From Candidatus Faecaligallichristensenella faecipullorum (GTDB lineage: Bacteria; Bacillota; Clostridia; Christensenellales; Aristaeellaceae): a DNA stretch of 32,959 bases. The translations under genes and the position numbers were made by a program. Of the stretch, positions 16,027 to 24,463 are shown one piece after another. The notes beneath the pieces are model-generated. The model did no database searches, was not told the DNA's origin, and worked only from the letters and a program-made list of their open reading frames with translations. How positions within the stretch are numbered: position 1 is the first letter of the stretch; the number at the start of each line of letters is the position of its first letter. The stretch is taken from assembly GCA_018716505.1 (NCBI GenBank), contig DVJW01000132.1, forward strand, positions 1 through 32,959. Reading direction: 5' to 3'.

Positions 16027-17067
16027 TTAGTTCAGCATCTTATGAATTTCATCCAGCAAAATTTCCGCCAGATCGCCGCGCACCGTCCTGGGCTTTTCCC
16101 CCTTTTTAAACAGCGCGCCGCCATCCTTGCCCCCGGCGATGCCGATATCCGCCTCCCGCGCCTCGCCCGGCCCATTGACCACACAGCCCATGACCGCTAC
16201 TTTGAGCGGGCGCTTAATGCCCCGGGTCTCCCTGCGCACCCGATCGGCGATCTGCTGAACCGGAATGCAGGTGCGTCCACAGGTGGGGCAGGACACAATT
16301 TCCACCCCGTCATGCCTGAGCCCGGCCGCGCGCAAGATCTCAATGCCCGCCTCCACCTCTTTCACCGGGTCGCCGGTCAAGGACACCCGAAGGGTATCCC
16401 CAATGCCATCCAGCAGCAGGCTGCCGATGCCCATGGCTGATTTGATGATGCCCACCTCCGGGGTCCCGGCCTCGGTCACCCCGATATGCAGCGGCCAATC
16501 CCCCATTTGGGCGGCCAAGCGGTAACACTTTACGGTATCCGGCACATTGGAAGCCTTGATGGACAGGGCCACATCGTAAAACCCATATTTTTCCAGCATG
16601 CGCGCGTGGCGTATGGCGCTTTCCACCATGCCCTCGGGGGTGGGGCCGCCGTACTTGGACAGGATTTCCTTTTCCACCGAGCCCGAGTTGACGCCCACCC
16701 GCACCGGCACCTGGTGCTGTTTCAAACAATCGGCCAGCTCGCGCACATTGGCCTCGCCGCCCACATTGCCCGGATTGATGCGCACCTTGGCGATGCCGTT
16801 TTCAATGGCGTGTATGGCCAGCTTATGGTCAAAATGGATATCCGCCACCAGCGGCACCGGGCTTTGATCCACCAACGGCCGCACCGCCCGGGCACAGGCC
16901 TCGTCATGCACCGCCAATCTCACGATTTCGCAGCCCGCCTCAGCAAGCGCTCGAATTTGGTCCAAGGTCGCTTCCACATCCCGGGTATCGGTGTTGGTCA
17001 TGGATTGCACCGATACCGGTGCGCCGCCGCCCACCGGCACATTGCCCACCATAATCCGCCTGGTCAT
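16027..17067 (-). CDS. ispG: 4-hydroxy-3-methylbut-2-enyl-diphosphate synthase
   Basis: Fe-S enzyme of the MEP pathway: converts methylerythritol cyclodiphosphate to HMBPP. The 346-residue protein starts MTRRIMVGNVPVG and has APVSVQSMTNTDT (16-28) and the TIM barrel with ADIHFD and KVRINPGN. The [4Fe-4S] ligands fit: Cys260 and Cys263 (CPTC), Cys295 (VMGC) and Glu302, a constant offset of ten from the E. coli positions I remember. Start ATG 17067 lies two bases after the rseP stop with a GGGGGG tract just upstream; ATG 17097 would overlap rseP by 28 bases and has no family counterpart. Works downstream of Dxr and IspDF, both in this window. Confidence 0.96.
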   Translation of the reverse strand: MTRRIMVGNVPVGGGAPVSVQSMTNTDTRDVEATLDQIRALAEAGCEIVRLAVHDEACARAVRPLVDQSPVPLVADIHFDHKLAIHAIENGIAKVRINPGNVGGEANVRELADCLKQHQVPVRVGVNSGSVEKEILSKYGGPTPEGMVESAIRHARMLEKYGFYDVALSIKASNVPDTVKCYRLAAQMGDWPLHIGVTEAGTPEVGIIKSAMGIGSLLLDGIGDTLRVSLTGDPVKEVEAGIEILRAAGLRHDGVEIVSCPTCGRTCIPVQQIADRVRRETRGIKRPLKVAVMGCVVNGPGEAREADIGIAGGKDGGALFKKGEKPRTVRGDLAEILLDEIHKMLN

Positions 17068-17069
17068 TG

Positions 17070-18119
17070 TCAAGCCCCCCAGTTGCCTGTTATCCATCGT
17101 ATAATATCCTTATAGGTAAAGAACAGCATAACCATGATCAGCAAGCCAAAGCCAATCAGGTGCACCAAGCCTTCCTTGTTGCGGTCCAGGGGCTTGCGGC
17201 GGATGCCTTCCACAATCAGCAGAACCAGCCTTCCGCCATCCAGCGCCGGAATGGGCAGCAGGTTCATGATGCCCAGATTCAGCGAGAGCAGCCAGACCAT
17301 ATTGAGGATCATATCCAAGCCCTGGGAGACCTGTTGGCTGATGAAGCCCACGGTACCCACCGGGCCCATGACGCCTTCCACGCCCTCGCCCCTGAAGATC
17401 AGGTCTTTGAGCATGTTCAGCATTTCACCCATCACATACCAAATCTGTTGCCCCGAGGCGCGCACGGCATCCACAAAGCCGAAGTGATACATGGCCTGGC
17501 CCATGTAAATACCGATTTGAAGCGCGCCATCCTCGCCTAAAACCGGGGTCAGGGAAATCTCCATCTTTTCCCCGTCCCGAATGACCCCCAGCACCAGAGG
17601 CTGGCCGGCCTGGGCGCTGGTGATCATATCCCGCACCTGTTCGCCCGCTCCGACGGTATTGACATCCACGCTTTCCCCGTTCACCGACTCGATAATATCC
17701 CCAACCTGCAAGCCGGCCTGCTGCGCCGGAAGGCCATCCATCAGCTGCGCCACCACGGGCGCGTTATAGGCCAGGCCGATCACCATCAGGTAAATGGCCA
17801 CCACCGCATAGGCCATCAAAATATTCATGGCCGGGCCGGCCAGAACGGTCAAAAACCGCTTCCACACCGGCTGGTTGTTCATGGCCTTGGGGTTGTCATT
17901 ATCCTCGTCTTCCCCGGTAAACCGCACAAACGCGCCCAGGGGCAACACCCGCAGGGTATATAAAATTTCTTTTTTGCTTTTCTTTTGAAAGATTTTGGGG
18001 CCAAAGCCGATGGACAGTTCCTCAATGCCAATGCCCAGCGCCCTTCCCATGAAAAAATGGCCCAACTCATGCACCATAACCAAGATCAACAAAATCAGAA
18101 TCGCTATAATAACGCCCAT
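17070..18119 (-). CDS. rseP: RIP-type site-2 zinc metalloprotease
   Basis: Membrane-embedded protease that cuts transmembrane segments of anti-sigma factors or signal peptide remnants (RasP/RseP family). The 349 residues have HELGH (17-21) in the first membrane segment, a second segment around 90-116, a PDZ domain (about 118-195), and the third zinc ligand in NLLPIPALDGG (Asp294), followed by a final membrane segment near 320-342. The ATG has GGGAGG eight bases upstream. Its neighbours are the usual Firmicutes ones (cdsA-dxr-rseP-ispG). A 113-base gap containing a hairpin separates it from dxr; ispG begins two bases after its stop. Confidence 0.95.
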   Translation of the reverse strand: MGVIIAILILLILVMVHELGHFFMGRALGIGIEELSIGFGPKIFQKKSKKEILYTLRVLPLGAFVRFTGEDEDNDNPKAMNNQPVWKRFLTVLAGPAMNILMAYAVVAIYLMVIGLAYNAPVVAQLMDGLPAQQAGLQVGDIIESVNGESVDVNTVGAGEQVRDMITSAQAGQPLVLGVIRDGEKMEISLTPVLGEDGALQIGIYMGQAMYHFGFVDAVRASGQQIWYVMGEMLNMLKDLIFRGEGVEGVMGPVGTVGFISQQVSQGLDMILNMVWLLSLNLGIMNLLPIPALDGGRLVLLIVEGIRRKPLDRNKEGLVHLIGFGLLIMVMLFFTYKDIIRWITGNWGA

Positions 18120-18197
18120 ATACTGCCCTCCCGTTTATCTATTTTTTATGGCAATCTTGCTTGCCCTTCCAGTATTCATTCGTTCATTCAAGGAAAC

Positions 18198-18223
18198 GTG
18201 GAGAGAGCGTCCGCCCTCTCCAC
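18198..18223 (-). terminator. Hairpin in the dxr-rseP gap
   Basis: GTGGAGAG (18198-18205) pairs with CTCTCCAC (18216-18223) just past the dxr stop. The following minus-strand sequence is GTTTCC, not a T run. In the remaining ~75 bases of the gap I find no convincing promoter for rseP. Likely an attenuator or processing site in the operon. Confidence 0.45.
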
Positions 18224-18232
18224 CGCTCAATT

Positions 18233-19381
18233 TCATTTATCCAGTATCTCCCGGGCCGCATGCCTGGCCCATTGATCCACCGCGTATACATCTTCCACCC
18301 CGCGAACGGGCGTGCCGGGATATTGCTCCAACACCTGGCCGTTCACCCGGGCAATGGCCCCAAAGGGAATGCGCTCCCGCAAAAATGCCTCCACCGCGGC
18401 CTCGTTGGCGCCGTTTAAGGCCACAGGATATCCTCCGCCCTGACGTTGGGCTTGATAGGCATAGGCCAGGCAGGGAAACTTGCGGGTATCCGGGGCCTCA
18501 AAGCTCAGTTCCAACCGCTCTTTAAAGCTCAGGCGTTCCCCTCCATAGGGCAGCCGTCCCGGAAAGCCCAGGGCATAACTGATGGGCCCGCGCATGTCGG
18601 GCTTGCCCATCTGGGCCAACACCGCGCCATCCTCAAACTCAATCATGGAATGCACCACGCTTTGGGGATGCACCGTTACCTCAATTCTATCCAATTCCAG
18701 GCCAAACAACCAATAGGCCTCGATAACTTCCAATCCTTTATTCATCATGGTGGCGCAATCCACCGTGATCTTGGGGCCCATGCGCCAGGTGGGATGGCCC
18801 AGCGCCTGGGCCTTGGTGGCGCGCTCAATGTCCCCGGCGCTCCAGGTTCTGAAGGGGCCGCCCGAGGCGGTGAGCAAAATACGGCTCACCGGATTATTGC
18901 CCGCGGCCTGAAGGCATTGGAAGATGGCCGAATGCTCGCTGTCCACGGGCAGAATTTTTTTCTTCAGCCGGCGCGCCTTTTCCATGACCAGTGCGCCGCC
19001 GGTGACCAGGGCCTCTTTGTTGGCCAAGAGCAGACGTTCGCAATGATCCAACGCACCCAGGGCCGCAGGCAGGCCGGCAATACCCACCACCGCGGCCAAC
19101 ACATCCTGAACGCCGTCCATGCAGGCGGCCTTGACCAGCCCGTCCGCCCCAAAGGCCCATTCACAGAAGCGCACATCCTGGGGGATGACTTCAGGCTCCT
19201 TCTCCAACACCGCCAATTTCGGCTTAAATTCCCGAACCAGCCCAAACAGCTTTTCCGCGCTGGAACGCGCGGTAAGCGCCACGATTTCAAAGGCGTCGGG
19301 ATATTTTCGCACCACATCCAGCGCTTGGGTTCCGATGGAACCGGTGGCCCCCAGCACCGATAATTTTCTGCGTTCGCTCAT
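18233..19381 (-). CDS. dxr: 1-deoxy-D-xylulose-5-phosphate reductoisomerase
   Basis: Second enzyme of the MEP pathway: NADPH-dependent conversion of DXP to MEP; target of fosmidomycin. The 382 residues show the NADPH loop GATGSIG (11-17), ANKEALV (120-126), metal ligands Asp147 and Glu149 in VDSEHSAIFQ, ASGGPFR (172-178), and MNKGLEVIEA with Glu218. Start ATG 19381 shares an ATGA overlap with the cdsA stop, a classic coupled junction; longer frames upstream are cdsA coding sequence read in another frame. MSERRKLSVLGATGSIG is the expected N-terminus. Cytoplasmic homodimer expected. Confidence 0.96.
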   Translation of the reverse strand: MSERRKLSVLGATGSIGTQALDVVRKYPDAFEIVALTARSSAEKLFGLVREFKPKLAVLEKEPEVIPQDVRFCEWAFGADGLVKAACMDGVQDVLAAVVGIAGLPAALGALDHCERLLLANKEALVTGGALVMEKARRLKKKILPVDSEHSAIFQCLQAAGNNPVSRILLTASGGPFRTWSAGDIERATKAQALGHPTWRMGPKITVDCATMMNKGLEVIEAYWLFGLELDRIEVTVHPQSVVHSMIEFEDGAVLAQMGKPDMRGPISYALGFPGRLPYGGERLSFKERLELSFEAPDTRKFPCLAYAYQAQRQGGGYPVALNGANEAAVEAFLRERIPFGAIARVNGQVLEQYPGTPVRGVEDVYAVDQWARHAAREILDK

Positions 19382-20217
19382 AATTTTATCACCATAAAAA
19401 AGTATACATAGACCACCACGCCGGTGAACAATACCCCGTCCATCCGGTCCATCATGCCCCCATGGCCCGGGAACATGTTGCCAAAGTCCTTGATTCCGCA
19501 ATAGCGTTTAACCATGGACGCGGTCAAATCGCCGATCTGCGAGGCCGCGCTGCCAATCAGCCCCAACAGGGCAAACTGCCACAGGGGCGGAAGATCCACC
19601 GCATAGGGAACGGCCATGGGCACATAAGTCGTGATCCATCCGGCGATCAGGGGCACCAGAATCGCGCTCAACACCCCGGCGGCCAACCCGGCCACCGCTC
19701 CCTCCACGCTTTTGTGCGGACTGAGCTCTGGGGAAAGTTTATGCCGCCCCCATCGCGAACCCACGATATAGGCCAAAACATCCGTTAAAAACGCCACCGC
19801 AAAGGTCAGCGTCAAAGCCATACTGGCCAAAGTTTTGCTGGAGATATCCTGCATGGGGAACATCAGGGTAACCATCATGCCTGGATAGAGCATGGGAAAC
19901 AAGGTGGCTACAGCTGATGGAAAATCCACCTTTCCCCGCAGGATAATCATCGCCAGCCCCAGCATACACGCCACTGTCATCAGCGGGCCCAGCGCCGCAG
20001 AGCCCCGCAAAAGATACAATGGCAGCGAGAGCAGCGCATATATGATGCCCACCCAACGCACCGGCCGCGCGCCGCGCTTTTCAAAGGCGTCATACATCTC
20101 CCAGAACGAAATAACCATCATGGCCACCAACGCGATCCTCAGCAGCCACCCCTGAACCCAGAGCAGCGCGATCAATCCCGCAGCCAGAAAAGCGCCCGTT
20201 ACCGCGCGTCTTAACAC
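19378..20217 (-). CDS. cdsA: Phosphatidate cytidylyltransferase (CDP-diacylglycerol synthase)
   Basis: Integral membrane enzyme making CDP-diacylglycerol from phosphatidate and CTP, the branch point of phospholipid synthesis. The 279-residue protein has about seven hydrophobic segments. The C-terminal signature runs 234-261: SMVKRYCGIKDFGN then PGHGGMMDRMDG, with the conserved KR, KD, and D..D residues. GTG 20217 is preferred (MLRRAVTGAFLAAG, GGGAGG eight bases upstream); a TTG at 20280 would add 21 polar residues and overlap uppS. It ends in an ATGA overlap with dxr. There is a 49-base gap from uppS. Confidence 0.94.
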   Translation of the reverse strand: MLRRAVTGAFLAAGLIALLWVQGWLLRIALVAMMVISFWEMYDAFEKRGARPVRWVGIIYALLSLPLYLLRGSAALGPLMTVACMLGLAMIILRGKVDFPSAVATLFPMLYPGMMVTLMFPMQDISSKTLASMALTLTFAVAFLTDVLAYIVGSRWGRHKLSPELSPHKSVEGAVAGLAAGVLSAILVPLIAGWITTYVPMAVPYAVDLPPLWQFALLGLIGSAASQIGDLTASMVKRYCGIKDFGNMFPGHGGMMDRMDGVLFTGVVVYVYFFMVIKL

Positions 20218-20266
20218 AGCTTCAGCCTCCCGTCTATTGAAGCATTTTTCCGCCGCCGGTTCCGGC

Positions 20267-21097
20267 CTATACCTTTCCAAACCGCCGGTCGCGCTTCATA
20301 TAGCGCAATATATCCGCCCGAAACTCTTTTTCATCATAATCCGGCCAGAGCGTATCGTTAAAGATCATTTCCGCGTAGCTGGTCTGCCAGGGCAAAAAGT
20401 TGGACAGACGCATTTCGCCGCTGGTCCGGATCAATAAATCCACATCGGGCAGACCCGCGGTATACAGTTCGCGTTCAAAATCCGCTTCGGTCATATTCTC
20501 CAGGGCAATGCCTTCCTTTTTCGCGCGCTCAGCCATGGCCTTGGCCGCGCGCAAAATTTCCGCGCGGCCCCCATAATTCAAGGCAATATTCAATTTGAGC
20601 CCGTCGTTTGCCCGGGTGCGCTCCATGGCGTTTAAAACCGCCCGGCGCTGGGCTTCCGGCAAACCTTCCACATCGCCCAGAATGCGTATGCAAACCCGTT
20701 TGCGATGGAGCTCATCGATTTCCGAGGCAAAATATTGGAGTAACAACCCCATCAGCGCGCCCACTTCCTCCTTGGGCCGCAGCCAATTCTCGGTGGAAAA
20801 GGCATAGATGGTCAGCGCTTCAATGCCCAAGGCGTCGGATTCCTTTATAATCGCGCGCAGCGCTTCGGTGCCGGCTTTATGGCCCGCAGACCTGGGCAAA
20901 TTCCGCCTTTTGGCCCAACGGCCGTTTCCATCCATGATGATGGCCACATGCCTGGGCATGAGATTGGGATCCAGCTCCTGAATCGAAGAGGTTTCCTCAT
21001 TGTTTTTTGGCGCACCAAACAGACGCCTATACCAAGCCTGGCGATTTTCGCCTTCCTGTGCCAAGGGCGTCTTTGAATTATCCGGCTGATTGTTCAT
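20267..21097 (-). CDS. uppS: Undecaprenyl diphosphate synthase (cis-prenyltransferase)
   Basis: Elongates farnesyl-PP with isopentenyl-PP to the C55 lipid carrier for cell wall synthesis. The 276 residues contain IIMDGNGRWAKRR (53-65, catalytic Asp56), STENW (101-105), NIALNYGGRAEI, and the C-terminal DLLIRTSGEMRLSNFLPWQ with the IPP-binding Arg residues. The N-terminal 45 residues are a polar extension beyond the roughly 30 residues usual before the catalytic Asp. ATG 21097 follows AAAGGA closely and overlaps the stop of the preceding 69-codon gene as ATGA. It draws on the MEP pathway whose genes surround it. Confidence 0.95.
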   Translation of the reverse strand: MNNQPDNSKTPLAQEGENRQAWYRRLFGAPKNNEETSSIQELDPNLMPRHVAIIMDGNGRWAKRRNLPRSAGHKAGTEALRAIIKESDALGIEALTIYAFSTENWLRPKEEVGALMGLLLQYFASEIDELHRKRVCIRILGDVEGLPEAQRRAVLNAMERTRANDGLKLNIALNYGGRAEILRAAKAMAERAKKEGIALENMTEADFERELYTAGLPDVDLLIRTSGEMRLSNFLPWQTSYAEMIFNDTLWPDYDEKEFRADILRYMKRDRRFGKV

Positions 21098-21303
21098 GAA
21101 TTCCTTTCCGGAGGCTGGGGACAGACAATAAAGCCGGCCACGGTTATGCGCCGGCCGTTGTCCTGTACCCGTACCACCCGAAGCTCGCCCTGGCTTGCCG
21201 CCCGGCGAAAGCATTCGGTGGTCTCCACCTGCGGGGATTGAACGCCAAGCGCCCGAAGCGCTTCGAGCGCTTGGTCAAGGGGTAAACCCAGCAGGTTCGT
21301 CAT
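21094..21303 (-). CDS. Small conserved-looking protein, 69 residues, between frr and uppS
   Basis: I do not recognise this gene. It begins with ATG at 21303, overlapping the frr stop as ATGA, and ends in an ATGA overlap with uppS; a shadow frame would not be expected to show both. The start LLGLPLDQALEALRALGV resembles the first strand-helix of a PASTA unit (small residue, Leu, then an A-xx-L-xx-G helix), and later VVRVQDNGRRITVAGFIVCP gives two beta strands. No signal peptide or membrane segment. It may be a single PASTA-like domain made in fixed ratio to RRF or UppS. An SD-like GAAGGAAAT lies 12 or so bases upstream within frr. Function unknown. Confidence 0.75.
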   Translation of the reverse strand: MTNLLGLPLDQALEALRALGVQSPQVETTECFRRAASQGELRVVRVQDNGRRITVAGFIVCPQPPERNS

Positions 21304-21857
21304 ACAGACATAATTTCCTTCTCTTTATCCGCGCACATCTTGTCCGCGTCCTTGATGGCCGCGTCATGCACCTTTTGAAGATCCGCCTCTGCGGTCTTCT
21401 GTTCGTCTTCGGTAATCTTGGAATCTTTCTTCATCTTCTTGAGCTGATCCATGGCGTCGCGGCGAATGGAGCGAATGGCCACCTTGGCCTCCTCCACAGT
21501 CTTGCGCACCTGCTTGCAGAGTTCCTTGCGGCGCTCTTCGTTGAGCTCCGGAACCATGAGCCGGATCACCTTGCCGTCGTTGGACGGATTGATGCCGATA
21601 TCCGAAGTCAAAATGGCCTTTTCCACCTGGGGAATCATCTTGGTCTCCCAAAGGGAAATCACCAACATCCTGGGCTCAGGCGAGGAGATATTGCCCAGCT
21701 GATTCAAGGGCGTGGGCGTGCCATAGTAATCCACCGTTATTTTATCCAGAATCTGGGGATTCGCGCGACCGGCCCGCAAGGTAGCCAGTTCTTTTTGGAG
21801 AACTGCACAGGTCTTGCCCATCTTCTCCTTGGCGGTTGCGATTACTTCCTTATACAT
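21300..21857 (-). CDS. frr: Ribosome recycling factor
   Basis: With EF-G it splits post-termination ribosomes. The 185-residue length is standard. Recognisable pieces: the N-terminal helix MYKEVIATAKEKMGK, ELATLRAGRANPQILDKITVDYYGTPTPLNQL (given here as the conserved block at 24-55), PEPRMLVISLWE, and the two long C-terminal helices with ELNEERRKELCKQVRK and DSKITEDEQKTAEADLQK. ATG 21857 follows GGAGGGATAG; a longer in-frame version is excluded since it would cover the promoter. First gene of a ten-gene operon. Confidence 0.97.
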   Translation of the reverse strand: MYKEVIATAKEKMGKTCAVLQKELATLRAGRANPQILDKITVDYYGTPTPLNQLGNISSPEPRMLVISLWETKMIPQVEKAILTSDIGINPSNDGKVIRLMVPELNEERRKELCKQVRKTVEEAKVAIRSIRRDAMDQLKKMKKDSKITEDEQKTAEADLQKVHDAAIKDADKMCADKEKEIMSV

Positions 21858-21894
21858 TTCTATCCCTCCAACAGCGTTTTTTACTGTTAATCCT

Positions 21895-21923
21895 ATTGTA
21901 TCGGTTTTTGCAGAAATTGACAA
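21895..21923 (-). promoter_or_regulatory. Sigma-A promoter of the frr operon
   Basis: TTGTCA (21923-21918), a 17-base spacer and TACAAT (21900-21895). Transcription should start near 21888, about 30 bases before frr. It gives frr and the downstream lipid and isoprenoid genes transcription separate from pyrH. Confidence 0.85.
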
Positions 21924-21970
21924 GGGGGATTTTCCAATCGTTCACGATTCGCCATGCTGGCGTCACAAAC

Positions 21971-22681
21971 TCAGGCATGCACTCTGGTGCCCAAATCCTC
22001 GCCTTGAGCTACCCGCACGATATTTTGAGGATCGTCCATGGAGAAAATCCGGATCTCCTTCACGTCGCGCTCACTGCAAAGGGCAAAGGCGGTCACGTCC
22101 ATGACCTGTATCCCCATCTCTATGGTCTGGCGATAGGTGATATCCTTGATGGGCCGGGCATTGGGGTTCTTGCGCGGATCGCTGTCGTAAACCGCGTCCA
22201 CCGTGGTGCCCTTGAACACCGCATCAGCCCCGATTTCGGCGGCCCTGAGCGCAGCCGCAGTATCGGTGGTAAAATGCGGATTGCCCGTGCCGCCCGCGAA
22301 GATGACCACGGCGCCGTTTTCCAGATGGCGCACCGCGTCCCGGCGGGTGTAGAGCTCGGCAAAGTTCAGCATCTGCACCGAGGTCATGGTATGAGCCTCC
22401 AAGCCCAGGCGCTCCAGGGCGTCCTGAATGCACAGGGCGTTTATGCAGGTGGCCAGCATGCCCATATGATCGGCGGTCACCGGGTTCATGGCGTTGGTAT
22501 GGCGTCCGCGCCAGATGTTGCCGCCTCCAACGACCACACCAACCTGTATGCCCATTTCCACCAGTTGACGGATGACCTTGGCCACCCCGTCCACCATTTC
22601 GGTATCGAATCCAACGCCTTTGGCGCCGGCAAGACCTTCTCCGCTGAGCTTCAATACAATTCGCTTATATGCAGCCGCCAT
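21971..22681 (-). CDS. pyrH: UMP kinase
   Basis: Hexameric amino-acid-kinase-fold enzyme phosphorylating UMP to UDP, usually GTP-activated and UTP-inhibited. The 236 residues have KLSGEGLAG (11-19), the nucleotide loop VVGGGNIWRG (50-59), the UMP-contact region AGGTGNPHFTTDTAA and KGTTVDAVYDSDP. ATG 22681 lies behind GGGAGGG; the ten extra upstream residues of the longer frame have no family counterpart. It has its own strong promoter after the tsf terminator, and the frr promoter is in the 113-base gap downstream. Confidence 0.97.
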   Translation of the reverse strand: MAAAYKRIVLKLSGEGLAGAKGVGFDTEMVDGVAKVIRQLVEMGIQVGVVVGGGNIWRGRHTNAMNPVTADHMGMLATCINALCIQDALERLGLEAHTMTSVQMLNFAELYTRRDAVRHLENGAVVIFAGGTGNPHFTTDTAAALRAAEIGADAVFKGTTVDAVYDSDPRKNPNARPIKDITYRQTIEMGIQVMDVTAFALCSERDVKEIRIFSMDDPQNIVRVAQGEDLGTRVHA

Positions 22682-22720
22682 ACTTCTTTCCCTCCCGCGT
22701 GGTTTTCTCAATCATTATAT

Positions 22721-22749
22721 ATTATAGTTCGATTATGCAACGTTTTCAA
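22721..22749 (-). promoter_or_regulatory. Sigma-A promoter of pyrH
   Basis: TTGAAA (22749-22744) and TATAAT (22726-22721) with a 17-base spacer, near consensus. A second TATAAT lies at 22719-22714. Expected start is near 22714, about 33 bases before the pyrH ATG. Confidence 0.88.
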
Positions 22750-22762
22750 CCGCGCCGGTTCC

Positions 22763-22802
22763 TAAAAAAACTGCCCCAAAACGTTTGTATGTTTTGGGGC
22801 AG
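22763..22802 (-). terminator. Strong terminator of rpsB-tsf
   Basis: CTGCCCCAAAAC (22771-22782) pairs with GTTTTGGGGCAG (22791-22802), extended by two further pairs at the loop; seven T residues follow on the minus strand. It begins 16 bases past the tsf stop. Confidence 0.95.
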
Positions 22803-22818
22803 CCGAAAACAAAGCCAA

Positions 22819-23475
22819 TTATTTGGCAGCGCCAGTCTGGGCGGCAACTTCCGCAGCCAGGTCGTTCACGCGCTTCTCCAGACCCTCGCCCATCTTATAA
22901 CGGGTGAAGCGGCGCACGGTGATCTTCTCGCCGATCTTGGCGATCTTTTCGGTGATCATCTGCTGAATGGTCACATCGGGATTCTTAACGAAGGGCTGCT
23001 CCAACAGGCAGACCTCTTTATAGTACTTCTCCACGCGGCCCTCCACCATGCGGTCCACGATCTTCTCGGGCTTGCCCTCGTTCAGGGCCTGAGCGCGCAG
23101 GATTTCCTTCTCATGCTCCAAATTGGCGGTGGGCACCTCGGCGCGATCCACGAACTCGGGGGCAGCGGCGGCAATCTGCAGGGCGATGTCGTGCACCAAC
23201 TCTTTGAATTCGTCGGTCTTGGCCACGAAGTCGGTCTCGCAGTTCACCTCAACCAGAACACCTACCGTTCCGCCCATGTGGATGTAGCTGTCCACAATAC
23301 CCTCAGCGGCAATGCGGCCTTCCTTCTTGGCGGCGGCGGCCAGGCCCTTCTCGCGCAGGAAGTCGATGGCCTTATCCATATTGCCATCCGTTTCCTTGAG
23401 CGCCTTCTTGCAATCCATCATGCCCGCGCCAGTGCGCTCGCGCAACTCCTTAACCATTGCGGCGGTAATTTCCAT
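22819..23475 (-). CDS. tsf: Translation elongation factor Ts
   Basis: Nucleotide exchange factor for EF-Tu. The 218-residue protein is the short form with a single core subdomain. Present are the N-terminal UBA-like module ([19 protein letters not shown], residues 8-26), [18 protein letters not shown], and the EF-Tu contact loop [12 protein letters not shown] (about 76-87, with Thr-Asp-Phe-Val). AAAGGGGAGG precedes the ATG. It lies 78 bases after rpsB with a hairpin between and ends at a strong terminator. Confidence 0.97.
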   Translation of the reverse strand: MEITAAMVKELRERTGAGMMDCKKALKETDGNMDKAIDFLREKGLAAAAKKEGRIAAEGIVDSYIHMGGTVGVLVEVNCETDFVAKTDEFKELVHDIALQIAAAAPEFVDRAEVPTANLEHEKEILRAQALNEGKPEKIVDRMVEGRVEKYYKEVCLLEQPFVKNPDVTIQQMITEKIAKIGEKITVRRFTRYKMGEGLEKRVNDLAAEVAAQTGAAK

Positions 23476-23513
23476 ATTAAAAGACCTCCCCTTTGAAAAG
23501 CTTTTGGTTTTCC

Positions 23514-23542
23514 GAAAGAAGGGAAAGGCCGAAACCTTTCCC
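23514..23542 (-). terminator. Possible attenuator between rpsB and tsf
   Basis: GGGAAAGG (23521-23528) pairs with CCTTTCCC (23535-23542) around a 6-base loop, 11 bases after the rpsB stop, followed on the minus strand by TTCTTTC. The imperfect U-run suggests partial termination, giving more S2 mRNA than EF-Ts mRNA. Confidence 0.6.
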
Positions 23543-23553
23543 CATATACAACC

Positions 23554-24309
23554 TTACTCGGCAGCGGCTTCCTCGGCCTCCACGGGCGCGGCTTCCGCAG
23601 CGGGCGCCGCCTCTTCGGCGGTCTGCTCGCCCTGACGGCCTTCCAGGATGGCGTCGGCCATCTTGCCGGCGATGAGCTTCACCGCGCGGATGGCGTCGTC
23701 GTTGCCCGGGATCACATAATCGATCTCATCGGGATCGCAGTTGGTATCCACAATGCCCACGATGGGGATATTCAAAATGCGGGCCTCGGTCACAGCGATA
23801 TGCTCCTTGCGGGGATCCACCACGAACAGCGCGCCGGGCAGCTTCTTCATCTCGCGGATGCCGCCCAGGTTCTTCTCCAGCTTTTCGCGCTCCGCCTTCA
23901 GGCCGATAACTTCCTTCTTGGGCAGGACGTCAAAGCTGCCGTTCTCTTCCATCTTGTCGATGGCGTTCAGACGGTCGATACGGGTGCGGATGGTGCGGAA
24001 GTTGGTCAACATGCCGCCCAGCCAGCGGTTATTTACATAGTACATGCCACAGCGCTTGGCTTCGGACTCAATGGACTCCTGGGCCTGCTTCTTGGTACCC
24101 ACAAACAGCATGGTCTTGCCTTCCAGGGCCAAATCACGCACAAACAGATAGGCTTCATCGATCTTGCGGACGGTCTTCTGCAGGTCGATGATGTAAATGC
24201 CATTGCGCTCGGTGAAGATGTACTGAGCCATCTTGGGGTTCCAGCGGCGGGTCTGATGGCCGAAGTGAACGCCGGCCTCCAGCAGCTGCTTCATAGAGAT
24301 AACTGCCAT
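23554..24309 (-). CDS. rpsB: 30S ribosomal protein S2
   Basis: Small-subunit protein S2. The 251 residues begin [19 protein letters not shown] and include [57 protein letters not shown] and the nucleotide-fold end [14 protein letters not shown]. The last 25 residues are an Ala/Glu-rich acidic tail ([11 protein letters not shown]...), common in S2. AGGAGGA precedes the ATG. A near-consensus promoter and a leader of about 97 bases lie upstream; tsf follows. Confidence 0.98.
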   Translation of the reverse strand: MAVISMKQLLEAGVHFGHQTRRWNPKMAQYIFTERNGIYIIDLQKTVRKIDEAYLFVRDLALEGKTMLFVGTKKQAQESIESEAKRCGMYYVNNRWLGGMLTNFRTIRTRIDRLNAIDKMEENGSFDVLPKKEVIGLKAEREKLEKNLGGIREMKKLPGALFVVDPRKEHIAVTEARILNIPIVGIVDTNCDPDEIDYVIPGNDDAIRAVKLIAGKMADAILEGRQGEQTAEEAAPAAEAAPVEAEEAAAE

Positions 24310-24406
24310 GATGAAATTCCTCCTCTTGTTCTTCCACCTTTTGCTTCAACTTTGCGCGGCACCGCCAGGCGGCACTTGCGGCACAAATCGGCAAAAGTGC
24401 GTTTTC
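24310..24406 (-). other. rpsB leader region with base-pairing potential
   Basis: The predicted 97-base untranslated leader can form GCACTT...AAGTGC and GCCGCC-T-GGCGG(T) pairings on the minus strand, upstream of an A-rich segment that carries the SD. S2 is known to repress its own operon in E. coli through the leader; whether this leader does so is inferred. Confidence 0.4.
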
Positions 24407-24412
24407 CTGTAA

Positions 24413-24441
24413 AGTATAGCACAATCCGTGCGGCTTGGCAA
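24413..24441 (-). promoter_or_regulatory. Strong promoter of rpsB-tsf
   Basis: TTGCCA (24441-24436), 17-base spacer, TATACT (24418-24413) with an extended TGC before the -10. Placed 22 bases after the ispDF stop. Start expected near 24406. Confidence 0.88.
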
Positions 24442-24463
24442 TATTTTAGAAGTTAAACTTTCG

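Noticed and set aside
18120-18232. Promoter for rseP in the dxr-rseP gap
   Set aside because: TTGAAT and TTGCCA occur but neither has a -10 at 16-18 bases; rseP is better explained by read-through.
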